From the NCBI GenBank assembly GCA_002309425.1, contig DBXD01000033.1, positions 24,907 through 41,594 on the forward strand: a stretch of DNA of 16,688 nucleotides, given 5' to 3'. The notes beneath the pieces are model-generated. The model ran no database searches. It was given only the letters and a program-made list of their open reading frames with translations, and was not told the DNA's origin. Of the stretch, positions 1 through 6,713 are shown in pieces. The DNA is from Cyanobacteria bacterium UBA1221. GTDB taxonomy: Bacteria; Cyanobacteriota; Vampirovibrionia; Gastranaerophilales; Gastranaerophilaceae. A program made the translations under genes and the position numbers. Position 1 is the first letter of the stretch. Each line of letters starts with the position of its first letter.

Positions 1-743
1 GCCCCGGCAATATCAAAATTCTTCAGGTACTCAAACCATCCAACGAGTTCATTAAACTGCATTCCGCCGACCTCAGGAGTACCTGTTCCAGGCATTACCG
101 AAGTATCAAGTACATCCAAATCAACCGTTACAAAAATCTTTTTACCCTTTAAGGTATCTAAATCGGAATATTTATGGGCAAGCGTATTATGCTCTTTCAT
201 AAATTCCCACTCTTCTTTCATGCCTGAGCGGATACCAATTTGTTTAATATTTCCTGCACCGATAATTTTGGATGCATGACGAATAACCGCAGAATGGGAC
301 ATTTCTTCTCCAATATATTCTTCTCTCAAATCTGTATGCGCATCAAAATGAATTATCGCTAAATCCTTATAAAATTTTGAAACTGCTTCGATTTCAGGCA
401 ACGTGACAAGATGCTCTCCGCCAATACCAAAAACTTTTTTACCGTCTTTATAAATATCCTCAACATTTTGTCTGATTAAATCTAAACTCTTATAAGTATT
501 ACCCAGAGGGAACTCCAAATCTCCCGCATCGTGAAAATTAACATCCTCTAAAAATTTGTCAAATTTTGGAGAATATTCTTCCAATCCCCAGCTTGCAAGA
601 CGGATTTGCTCGGGCGCGAATCTTGAACCGGGTCTGTATGATACCGTTCCATCAAACGGCAATCCCAGCATTATTATATCAGCCGAACTATAATCCGGAT
701 TTTGCCCCATCCAATTTCTGTCTAAAAAAGGTCCTCTTAGCAT
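1..743 (-). CDS. speB: Agmatinase / arginase-family ureohydrolase, cut by the window start
   Basis: Ureohydrolase-fold enzyme, most likely agmatinase, which hydrolyses agmatine to putrescine and urea in the cytoplasm as a step in polyamine synthesis. The first 247 codons are present; the C-terminus lies beyond base 1. Binuclear manganese ligands of the family are visible: GGEH (H111), FDAHTD (D134, H136, D138) and VDLDVLD (D208, D210), followed by PGTGTPEVGG near 218-227, which corresponds to the usual agmatinase PGTGTPEPGG. The ATG at 741-743 has a near-perfect Shine-Dalgarno sequence (AAGGAGG, 748-754) four bases upstream. That site is inside a perfect hairpin and just downstream of an extended -10 box, listed separately. 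Agmatinase is preferred over arginase or guanidinobutyrase from the motif context, but substrate cannot be proven from sequence. The gene lies 36 bases downstream of the 504-residue secreted orphan on the same strand. Confidence 0.9.
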   Translation of the reverse strand, partial: MLRGPFLDRNWMGQNPDYSSADIIMLGLPFDGTVSYRPGSRFAPEQIRLASWGLEEYSPKFDKFLEDVNFHDAGDLEFPLGNTYKSLDLIRQNVEDIYKDGKKVFGIGGEHLVTLPEIEAVSKFYKDLAIIHFDAHTDLREEYIGEEMSHSAVIRHASKIIGAGNIKQIGIRSGMKEEWEFMKEHNTLAHKYSDLDTLKGKKIFVTVDLDVLDTSVMPGTGTPEVGGMQFNELVGWFEYLKNFDIAG

Positions 744-768
744 AATACCTCCTTCTTGGAGGTATTAT
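742..768 (-). repeat. Perfect 11-bp hairpin burying the speB Shine-Dalgarno sequence
   Basis: On the minus strand ATAATACCTCC, a five-base loop AAGAA and GGAGGTATTAT form a perfect inverted repeat. The 3' arm contains the GGAGG ribosome binding site and the first two bases of the speB ATG, so a transcript carrying both arms would hide the initiation region. No T-tract follows, so it is not a standard terminator. Confidence 0.8.
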
Positions 769-772
769 AACA
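764..772 (-). promoter_or_regulatory. Extended -10 promoter for speB
   Basis: The minus strand reads TGTTATAAT, a consensus -10 box (TATAAT) with the TGn extension. No good -35 box is seen 16-18 bases upstream, which extended -10 promoters tolerate. The predicted start of transcription is near base 757, the first base of the hairpin loop, giving a leader of about 14 bases that lacks the 5' arm of the hairpin. Confidence 0.5.
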
Positions 773-779
773 TAAAAAA

Positions 780-2294
780 TTACATGTGGGATAAACCGTA
801 CAACAAAAGCGGAACCCATATGGGTGCCGTTATAACCGCACCGGTAACCTGTACCGCTTCCAGGGCTTTATCCAGTTTATAATCCATTGATTCTTTTGTA
901 TAATGTCTTTTAATGCTTCTGTTCATCCTCTTTACAAATTCTGTTTTTTTATCCTCTATACTGTTTTTGCTCATAACTTCTTCATAAATTCCGTAAGCAT
1001 CTACCTTTTCATTACCCCAACCGTACATTGCTCTTATAGAATTACTTTTGGCACTGCCTGATGCATACATCCAGAGAAGTATCGTATAAGTTTCATCAAA
1101 TTTTTTCCAGTCGGAATATTTAATAACAGATCTTATATCATCATCATTTGCATTATTTTGCCTCATTAAATCTACCAGTTTGATAAAATTCGATAAGAAT
1201 TTCCTATCGTACGGGGTATTACTTTGGACATTACTTAAATAGTTCAGATATCCCTTGTCAATTAACGCAAGAGCCTCCGGCACGGGATCACTTTTTATCA
1301 CACTCCAGGGTATCATACCTCCCACCCATTCATTAATGACTTCTTCCGTATAAAGTTCTGTCCCCTCCATACGCTTTGCAAGTGCAAGCGCATAATTTTT
1401 GCCTCTGAAATCATTCCAGTCCACATTATTAATAACAAACATTATTGTGCGGGGAGTCAGGATACTGTCCTGTTTCATCTCCTGATAATTCCGGATTATC
1501 AGTCTTAAAACTTTTACGTTGTCAAAATTAGAATCCAAAACTTTGCTGAATTCGTCAGTGAAACCTGTTCCCGAATTTTCATTATCCGAAATAAGCTTTA
1601 TCGTCTCAAAATATTCCGCCGCAATAGGCCTTGATAAACTGTCAAGAGGCATCTTATTGTATAATTTTTCCATTATACTGACATCAATTCCGTACGGATT
1701 ACTCAGCATCAATTTTGTATTCCCTAAAACTTTATTAAAAGACGGCCTTGGCATATTACCATTTTTCTTTATAAACTCATTTAATATTCTCTCACTGTAT
1801 ATGGAGTTATTTTCTCTTGCCAGGGCAAGCACCAAATTAAACATTCTTACTATATTTTCCATAGCCTGCTCATCGTAGGAATCTTCCTTTAAAATTTTCC
1901 CGATACCCTCATAATAGCAGTATTTCAAATATCCCTTTTCAAGGAACGTATAAAAAGAATTACTCCTTCCGCTCAATGATACCGGCTGATTTTTAAAATA
2001 CATCTCAATGGCATTTTCAAAGGTTCTTACCGTTCCCGAATCGTAATCATAATATTCCGTAATATATTTTTTATCGCTATGCGCAACAGGCCCGTAGTCT
2101 GCACTGTTGTAATTTTGGACATCTAAATTTTGAGTATTTGCACCGGGCTGATTATAATGGATTACCCTGACCGCACCCGGAGTCGGATTAACCGTCTGAT
2201 AATTCGGGGCAGAAAACGTTCCCCCTTCAAAAGCCGCATAAGAAGCCACACCTGCAGACAAAACCACCAATACTGCAATTATATATTTTTTCAT
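780..2294 (-). CDS. Secreted protein of unknown function with C-terminal hydrophobic segment
   Basis: A 504-residue protein I do not recognise. Residues 1-20 form a Sec signal peptide: KK, a hydrophobic core, then a likely cleavage after ASYA at position 20. Residues 21-90 are low in structure and rich in Asn, Tyr, Pro and Gly. The rest is predicted mainly helical, with many Asn, Lys and Asp residues and no catalytic motif I can name. Near the C-terminus, about residues 480-500, there is a hydrophobic stretch (TGAVITAPIWVPLLLYGL) that could be a membrane segment or anchor. The protein is therefore predicted to reach the periplasm or envelope. The ATG at 2292-2294 follows GAGGTGG (2299-2305). 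A TTGACG/TAAACT promoter lies just upstream, so it begins its own transcript, which may continue into speB. Confidence 0.75.
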   Translation of the reverse strand: MKKYIIAVLVVLSAGVASYAAFEGGTFSAPNYQTVNPTPGAVRVIHYNQPGANTQNLDVQNYNSADYGPVAHSDKKYITEYYDYDSGTVRTFENAIEMYFKNQPVSLSGRSNSFYTFLEKGYLKYCYYEGIGKILKEDSYDEQAMENIVRMFNLVLALARENNSIYSERILNEFIKKNGNMPRPSFNKVLGNTKLMLSNPYGIDVSIMEKLYNKMPLDSLSRPIAAEYFETIKLISDNENSGTGFTDEFSKVLDSNFDNVKVLRLIIRNYQEMKQDSILTPRTIMFVINNVDWNDFRGKNYALALAKRMEGTELYTEEVINEWVGGMIPWSVIKSDPVPEALALIDKGYLNYLSNVQSNTPYDRKFLSNFIKLVDLMRQNNANDDDIRSVIKYSDWKKFDETYTILLWMYASGSAKSNSIRAMYGWGNEKVDAYGIYEEVMSKNSIEDKKTEFVKRMNRSIKRHYTKESMDYKLDKALEAVQVTGAVITAPIWVPLLLYGLSHM

Positions 2295-2341
2295 TATTCC
2301 ACCTCAAAAATACTTCCGAAATAACATTACTCTGACTTCTC

Positions 2342-2370
2342 AGTTTAGCATTTTTTTGCTTCACCGTCAA
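2342..2370 (-). promoter_or_regulatory. Sigma-70-type promoter for the secreted orphan
   Basis: The minus strand has TTGACG (2365-2370), a 17-base spacer and TAAACT (2342-2347), with a TGC extension directly before the -10 box. The -35 box is one base off consensus. The predicted start is near 2335, giving a leader of roughly 40 bases before the ATG at 2294. It sits just beyond the terminator of the preceding gene, as expected for a transcription-unit boundary. Confidence 0.6.
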
Positions 2371-2382
2371 ATTATTATAATA

Positions 2383-2421
2383 AAAAATGTTATCCCCAAA
2401 AATTTTAAGGATAACATTTTT
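2383..2421 (-). terminator. Rho-independent terminator after the 124-residue orphan gene
   Basis: A perfect 13-bp inverted repeat, AAAAATGTTATCC (2383-2395) with GGATAACATTTTT (2409-2421), closes a 13-base loop that itself contains AAAA/TTTT. On the minus strand the 3' arm runs into six T residues. It begins about 20 bases past the stop codon at 2440. A T-run also follows on the plus strand, but no plus-strand gene approaches it. Confidence 0.8.
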
Positions 2422-2439
2422 ATCGATTTTTTATTTTAA

Positions 2440-2814
2440 TTAACTCATTAAGTGATAATATTTCATATAGTCTGCCATTATCATAGAACTTGTGGCATTC
2501 GCCAAATTTGCTTTTATCTGCTGCTCTTTATCATTCTCGGTCGCATTCTGTATACCTTCATTTTTTTGATTATCCTGAGCAATTTGTTCTTCTTGGGCTT
2601 CCTCCATGAATTGTTCTATCTCTCGGGCAATTTCTTCTCGTAGTGCCTTATCACCCTCATAAGAACCTGTTGAATCAACCCCCGCCATTTTTAAATCCTG
2701 CAACACCTTTGCCCAATCACCATAGTTAGGAATACCGGAACCTGCGGCTTGTGCAGCGGCCTGTGCCCTTTTTAAATCTTCTTCAGATTCTATACCGTTT
2801 ACTTTCATTGCCAT
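2440..2814 (-). CDS. Small acidic helical protein of unknown function
   Basis: A 124-residue soluble protein without signal peptide or membrane segment, not recognised. The N-terminus (MAMKVNGIESEEDL) is followed by an Ala/Gln-rich helix around 17-25, a middle region with GDWAKVLQDLKMAGVDS, and a strongly charged Glu/Gln helix at about 60-85. The last 30 residues are less charged and contain several methionines. It may be a small helical adaptor or regulator, but nothing shows a function. The first ATG (2812-2814) is preferred over the one two codons later because GAGGAG (2823-2828) is eight bases upstream of the first. It follows the lptB operon by 92 bases without an intervening terminator, so it may be read from that operon as well as from a weak local promoter. 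A strong terminator follows it. Confidence 0.7.
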   Translation of the reverse strand: MAMKVNGIESEEDLKRAQAAAQAAGSGIPNYGDWAKVLQDLKMAGVDSTGSYEGDKALREEIAREIEQFMEEAQEEQIAQDNQKNEGIQNATENDKEQQIKANLANATSSMIMADYMKYYHLMS

Positions 2815-2833
2815 AGTTAATACTCCTCTCTCA

Positions 2834-2861
2834 AATATATAAAGTATTTTTTCTAAGGCAA
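2834..2861 (-). promoter_or_regulatory. Possible promoter for the 124-residue orphan
   Basis: The minus strand has TTGCCT (2856-2861), a 16-base spacer and TATATT (2834-2839), placed immediately before the ribosome binding site. The -35 match is partial and the region is AT-rich, so this is only a candidate. Confidence 0.3.
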
Positions 2862-2905
2862 ATTTCAGATATTAAAATTTTCTTATAAAAACTTTACAAT
2901 AGATA

Positions 2906-3706
2906 TTACTTAAAAACCGTAATAAAAGATTTCAACTTTCGGCCTGCACCGTCACCTTTAACGGAAATCACATGGTACATATCTTTGTAATCCATAGAGG
3001 TCGAACTGCCGCCATCAAGCCCCATGGCTCTTTCAAAACCGAGTTTTTTACACAATGCCTGAACTTCATACATATCCATAGGATTCTCATCCGTAATTAT
3101 TAATATGTGCAAATCTCCGTCTTTTATTCCCAATATGGTTCTTGCAACTTTGTGCAAAACAGAACAGGATTCTCTGACAACTTTATCACCGTCTTTTACA
3201 ACAAAAAACTCCTCTTCCAGCTGCAAATTAGGTAAAATCAACGGCCCGCCCTGAACAGCCTCTACAACTGAACAAGTGAACGGAGGCTGTGTGTCATGCG
3301 GGACTATTTCATAACTGTACTTATTATCACATTCAACAATTCTAAATTCGGTTCTGTTCAAAATCTTCGGCATATTTCTTCTCAAAACCGGGTTTGCAAG
3401 TAAATTTTCGTTGAACATCGGATCTTCAGCCGTTTGTCTGTCCATAACGACGTAAGAAATAGTTTTGCCGTTAGCCGGATCAAAAAAACCCGCATTAACA
3501 GTAAGTTCTGCCTTACTCAGTTTATGTATTTCCTCATTTGTCATAAGTGATGGTGATGCATAAACTTTAACTTTTTTCTTTGCCTTGCTTTGAGGAATAA
3601 CTATGTGGTATATACCGTCAGAATAATTGACATCCAACTGAGGAGCCGCTATTGAGCAGCCGCTCAAAAATATAGACAATAAAAGAACTATCGCAAAATT
3701 TTTCAT
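2906..3706 (-). CDS. Lipoprotein, phosphodiester glycosidase (NAGPA/DUF2233) family
   Basis: A 266-residue lipoprotein. The signal ends in a lipobox LSGC with the lipidated cysteine at 17; the next residue is Ser, not Asp, which favours outer-membrane sorting by the E. coli rule. The mature part shows hallmarks of the phosphodiester alpha-N-acetylglucosaminidase-like family: VNAGFFD (70-76), GGP (153-155), ARTILG (188-193) and the signature GLDGGSSTSM (229-238). Family members cleave sugars joined through phosphodiester bonds, or related linkages, in cell-wall and surface glycans. The substrate here is unknown. Its ATG overlaps the TAA of the upstream permease gene as TAATG, with no good separate ribosome binding site, implying translational coupling. 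Being third in an lptB operon suggests an envelope-glycan or LPS-linked role; that link is inference. Confidence 0.85.
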   Translation of the reverse strand: MKNFAIVLLLSIFLSGCSIAAPQLDVNYSDGIYHIVIPQSKAKKKVKVYASPSLMTNEEIHKLSKAELTVNAGFFDPANGKTISYVVMDRQTAEDPMFNENLLANPVLRRNMPKILNRTEFRIVECDNKYSYEIVPHDTQPPFTCSVVEAVQGGPLILPNLQLEEEFFVVKDGDKVVRESCSVLHKVARTILGIKDGDLHILIITDENPMDMYEVQALCKKLGFERAMGLDGGSSTSMDYKDMYHVISVKGDGAGRKLKSFITVFK

Positions 3707-4821
3707 TATAAATCCTTCATCTTATAAAAAGCAATAATACATGCCAGAAAAGCGACAGGAGGAAATGCAGCCGTAATCAGCGGCGGCAATATACCTTTTT
3801 CTGCCAGCAAATCAAAAAACGGCAATGTTATATAATAAACAAAAATACTGCCTATTGCTATCGTAAACCCTATTAATCTTTGCTCTCTGGGCTTGCTGAA
3901 GCCGAGTAATGTCCCCATTATTGCAAGTAATATACACACAAACGGATGGAAAAATCTCTGAAAATACTTATTTAACATATATCTGTATTCTTCGTCCAGT
4001 CCCTCTTTTTTAAGCAGACTTATATACTTTTTCAAATTTGCATTTGTAATTTCTCTTTCCTTTTTAGTAGAGTATGTCATCAGAGTAAAGGCATTTTGGG
4101 CGTATTCTCCGTTTAGAATCTCCATCTTATCAACATGATCAATTGATGTAAAAATTCCGTCACCGGAAATATTGTATCTTGTTATGTCTGATAATTCCCA
4201 AAAATCACCTTTATATTGTCCATATTCCGCCGAATATATGTTTGATAGCTGATGCACGTCTGTGTATTCTTTTGCTGAAAAATCCAATACTATTACGTCA
4301 TGCATCGTATCATCACGATATCCCGAAACAATCACTGCCAGTTCCGGAGCATCACTCTCATCTTTTTTTGTGTATATATACTGAGTAGATGGATGTTTAT
4401 CTTTAATTTCCAGTTTTTTTGTTTCGGCGGCCGGAATTAATTTATCACATGTATAAAAACACAATCCCGTTACAATTACGCTCAATACCAAAACCGGGGC
4501 TAAAATTCTTTTAAAAGAAAGTCCCGCAGCCCTGAAAATTGTGACCTCCGAATCTTTTGATAATTTGTCAAAAGTAAACAAAGACCCCAATAACAAACCA
4601 ACCGGAAAAGCCTTGCCAAAAATCAGAGGTAACTCACATAGTAAAACCAGCACAGCTATTTTGACCGTATATTCACCGGACAATGCTTTTTTAATAGTAT
4701 TCAGCAGCATCTCCGGTGCTATCCAAACAACCGTAAACAACAAAATTGCAACAAAAGTTGCAAAAAAGATTTGTTTAAAAATATATCTGTCATAAATAGT
4801 AATTTTTGGAAACAATTTCAT
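3706..4821 (-). CDS. LptF/LptG (YjgP/YjgQ) family LPS-export permease
   Basis: A 371-residue inner-membrane protein with the LptF/G layout. Three N-terminal membrane segments lie at about 14-38, 55-84 and 106-126, then a periplasmic beta-rich domain of roughly 150 residues (about 130-285), then three C-terminal membrane segments at about 291-309, 317-336 and 345-366. The N-terminal YDRYIFKQI and the SKDSEVTIFRAAG cytoplasmic loop (about 89-101) are typical of the family; the loop contacts the LptB ATPase. The partner LptB is encoded directly upstream, the stop and start sharing a base (TAATG at 4821). Together they would extract LPS from the inner membrane and pass it to the LptC/A bridge. 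Only one such permease is present here, so it may work as a homodimer, or a second copy may be elsewhere. LptF cannot be told from LptG, hence no symbol. Confidence 0.9.
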   Translation of the reverse strand: MKLFPKITIYDRYIFKQIFFATFVAILLFTVVWIAPEMLLNTIKKALSGEYTVKIAVLVLLCELPLIFGKAFPVGLLLGSLFTFDKLSKDSEVTIFRAAGLSFKRILAPVLVLSVIVTGLCFYTCDKLIPAAETKKLEIKDKHPSTQYIYTKKDESDAPELAVIVSGYRDDTMHDVIVLDFSAKEYTDVHQLSNIYSAEYGQYKGDFWELSDITRYNISGDGIFTSIDHVDKMEILNGEYAQNAFTLMTYSTKKEREITNANLKKYISLLKKEGLDEEYRYMLNKYFQRFFHPFVCILLAIMGTLLGFSKPREQRLIGFTIAIGSIFVYYITLPFFDLLAEKGILPPLITAAFPPVAFLACIIAFYKMKDL

Positions 4822-5546
4822 TAAAGCTCAAAATCCTTTCCTAAATAGAATTCTTTTGCAACAGGATCAACCGCAACCTCCGAACTTCTGCCGTGAATTT
4901 TAATTTTACCGTCAAAGATAACATAAGCCCTGTCAGTAATTGATAACGTGGCCTTTGGATTGTGGTCCGTAATTAAGACCCCCAAACCTTTATCTTCTGA
5001 GATTTTTCTTATATTCTCTTTAATTTCGCCTATCGCAATAGGATCAATTCCGGCAAACGGCTCATCCAAAAGCATAAAATCAGGACTTGCAGCGAGAGCT
5101 CTGGCAATTTCCACACGGCGTCTTTCGCCGCCTGACAGCGAAACTGCCGAATATGAACGCAATTTTTCAATACCAAACTCATTCAGGAGTTCTTCAAGCT
5201 TTTTGCGTTTTTCATTTACCGACAGTTTATCATTCATCTCAAGAACAAGTTTAATATTATCTTCCACTGATAATTTTCTGAATATCGAAGCCTCCTGCGG
5301 AAGATAACCTATACCCTGTTTAGCCCTGATATTCATCGGTTCTGACGAAATGTCTTTTCCATCCAAAAGTATTTTCCCGCTGTTCGGCTTAACAAGTCCG
5401 ACAACCATATAAAATGTTGTAGTTTTACCTGCACCGTTCGGCCCTAAAAGGCAAACAACCTCGCCCTTATTTACATAAAAAGAAACGTCATTTACAACAC
5501 TTCTGTCACCATATATCTTAACAAGGTTTTTCGCATCAATTCTCAT
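4821..5546 (-). CDS. lptB: LPS export ABC transporter ATPase LptB
   Basis: A 241-residue cytoplasmic ABC ATPase, full length for LptB. Walker A is GPNGAGKT (35-42), the Q-loop is YLPQEASIF (81-89, Q84), the signature is LSGGE (137-141), Walker B is FMLLDE (157-162, with catalytic E162) and the switch histidine is in ITDHN (H195). The GIGYLPQEASIFRKLSVEDN stretch is close to the LptB-family consensus and separates it from LivF/LivG-type ATPases. It powers LPS extraction with the LptF/G permease encoded next. The ATG at 5544-5546 follows GAGGG (5553-5557) by six bases. It is the first gene of the lptB, permease, glycosidase operon, with a TATAAT box about 25 bases upstream of the ATG. Confidence 0.95.
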   Translation of the reverse strand: MRIDAKNLVKIYGDRSVVNDVSFYVNKGEVVCLLGPNGAGKTTTFYMVVGLVKPNSGKILLDGKDISSEPMNIRAKQGIGYLPQEASIFRKLSVEDNIKLVLEMNDKLSVNEKRKKLEELLNEFGIEKLRSYSAVSLSGGERRRVEIARALAASPDFMLLDEPFAGIDPIAIGEIKENIRKISEDKGLGVLITDHNPKATLSITDRAYVIFDGKIKIHGRSSEVAVDPVAKEFYLGKDFEL

Positions 5547-5568
5547 AAATTTCCCTCAATCTCATGGG

Positions 5569-5574
5569 ATTATA
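5569..5574 (-). promoter_or_regulatory. Candidate -10 box for the lptB operon
   Basis: A perfect TATAAT on the minus strand lies about 22 bases before the lptB ATG, giving a predicted leader of about 16 bases. The -35 region is poor (CAATGA at 17-base spacing). The placement at the head of the operon supports it. Confidence 0.4.
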
Positions 5575-5628
5575 CTACTAGAAATATATTTTCATTGCAA
5601 GATAACAAATTTTCAGTCAGTAAAAATA

Positions 5629-6564
5629 CTATGCACCTTCATTATTTTCCGGGATTTCAGTTTCGGAAGCAGGATTTTCCTCTGTATTTTCTTCCTGAGC
5701 AACTTTTTCAAGAGCTGTCTGAGCTTCAATTCGCATCTGCTTCATTCTCTCACATGATTCCATAAAGGCTTCCCTGTTTTCAGGGTCAAAATGCAATGCA
5801 AGTTTTTCCAGTAACTCTTTTGGGAAATCCGAGTACTTAAGAATCTTATCAACTATTTCATTAGTTAAAGGGTACGAACTACGCAAATTTTTTATAAAAA
5901 CCTGCCTGCACTCGGCATTTAAAAGGTCCGGCTGTTCAACAGATACCGAACTTAAATTACAGGTCACGTAATTTTTTTCGTAATATACACCTGCATATTC
6001 CTTTAATGCAAGACGCATTATTAAATCAAAATCTGCCATATGTTTAAATTTTAAGTCAAAATATCCTTCCCGTTCGATAACAGATTTTCTGAAAACAAGA
6101 GCCGCACGAGCACACGGCATTACCTGAAAAACATTCAGAATAGCCGGTTCAAACGGGAATACAAACCCCTCTGGGCTGATACAATACGCAGGCGCAAAAG
6201 AATAATCTGCTTCTTCCTCTTCCAAAAGTTCAACTATTTCTCCGAGAGCGGTTATGTCGTGAATAAAATCATTACAGTTAATAAAGGTAACATACTTACC
6301 TTTAGCGTGCATAACACCCTTATTGTATGCATCATACATCCCGCTATCCTTTTCCGAAAAGAATTGAAGATAACCTTTACTCTTATAATCAGACAATAAC
6401 TGAACTGTTCCGTCATCAGATGCATTATCTATAACCAAATGTTCAACATAAGGATACGCCTGCCTGCTTAACAAGGTTGTTAAAATATTAAATTCATCTG
6501 TTAATTCAGCATCTATTATATTATAAGTTGGTGTTATCACAGTAATAATTGGTTCTTCCGGCAT
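5629..6564 (-). CDS. Family 2 glycosyltransferase
   Basis: A 311-residue cytoplasmic GT-A glycosyltransferase that would transfer a nucleotide-activated sugar to a lipid-linked or glycan acceptor. Visible motifs are ITPTYN (10-15), VIDNASDDGT (44-53, nucleotide binding), EKDSGMYDAYNKG (71-83) and INCND (95-99) at the DXD metal-binding position. This last is normally DSDD or NSDD-like; here the first acidic residue is replaced by Asn and only the final Asp remains, a pattern seen in some WfgS/WcaA-type relatives. The EKDSGMYDAYNKG segment resembles that branch. No membrane segment is evident. The last 40 residues are a Glu/Asn-rich, probably disordered tail. The ATG at 6562-6564 follows GGGAGGT (6570-6576). 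It has its own promoter and lies 82 bases before lptB. Donor and acceptor are unknown; an envelope polysaccharide is likely. Confidence 0.88.
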   Translation of the reverse strand: MPEEPIITVITPTYNIIDAELTDEFNILTTLLSRQAYPYVEHLVIDNASDDGTVQLLSDYKSKGYLQFFSEKDSGMYDAYNKGVMHAKGKYVTFINCNDFIHDITALGEIVELLEEEEADYSFAPAYCISPEGFVFPFEPAILNVFQVMPCARAALVFRKSVIEREGYFDLKFKHMADFDLIMRLALKEYAGVYYEKNYVTCNLSSVSVEQPDLLNAECRQVFIKNLRSSYPLTNEIVDKILKYSDFPKELLEKLALHFDPENREAFMESCERMKQMRIEAQTALEKVAQEENTEENPASETEIPENNEGA

Positions 6565-6589
6565 AAAAAACCTCCCTGATTTCTGTTTA

Positions 6590-6618
6590 ATTTTATCAGA
6601 TTTATTTTTTTGTTACAA
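6590..6618 (-). promoter_or_regulatory. Promoter for the glycosyltransferase gene
   Basis: The minus strand has TTGTAA (6613-6618), a 17-base spacer and TAAAAT (6590-6595), the latter preceded by TGA, so an extended -10 (TGATAAAAT). Predicted start near 6583, leaving a leader of about 19 bases. Confidence 0.55.
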
Positions 6619-6625
6619 GTTGTAA
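6613..6625. promoter_or_regulatory. Palindrome TTACAAGTTGTAA over the -35 box, possible operator
   Basis: Six-base arms TTACAA and TTGTAA surround one central base. The palindrome covers the -35 hexamer of the minus-strand promoter and lies just before the weak plus-strand promoter, so a protein bound here could repress or switch both divergent genes. No regulator gene is adjacent. Confidence 0.35.
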
Positions 6626-6629
6626 ACTT

Positions 6630-6659
6630 TTGTCACAAAACAAGACAAAAAACTAATTT
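6630..6659 (+). promoter_or_regulatory. Weak candidate promoter for the membrane-anchored orphan
   Basis: TTGTCA (6630-6635), 18-base spacer and TAATTT (6654-6659). The -35 is one base off consensus but the -10 is poor. Downstream, TTAGA recurs at 6658, 6664 and 6670, and a tiny ATG-AAA-TAA frame (6690-6698) precedes the true start. Confidence 0.3.
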
Positions 6660-6713
6660 AGAGTTAGAATTAGAACATTAGGAGTTAATATGAAATAAAC
6701 AGGAGGCTTACTC

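Noticed and set aside
1519..1878. Open frame on the plus strand inside the secreted orphan gene
   Set aside because: Antisense to a better gene with signal peptide, promoter and ribosome binding site; the translation has no domain features. The same holds for the open frames opposite lptB, the permease, the SLH gene and the kinase.
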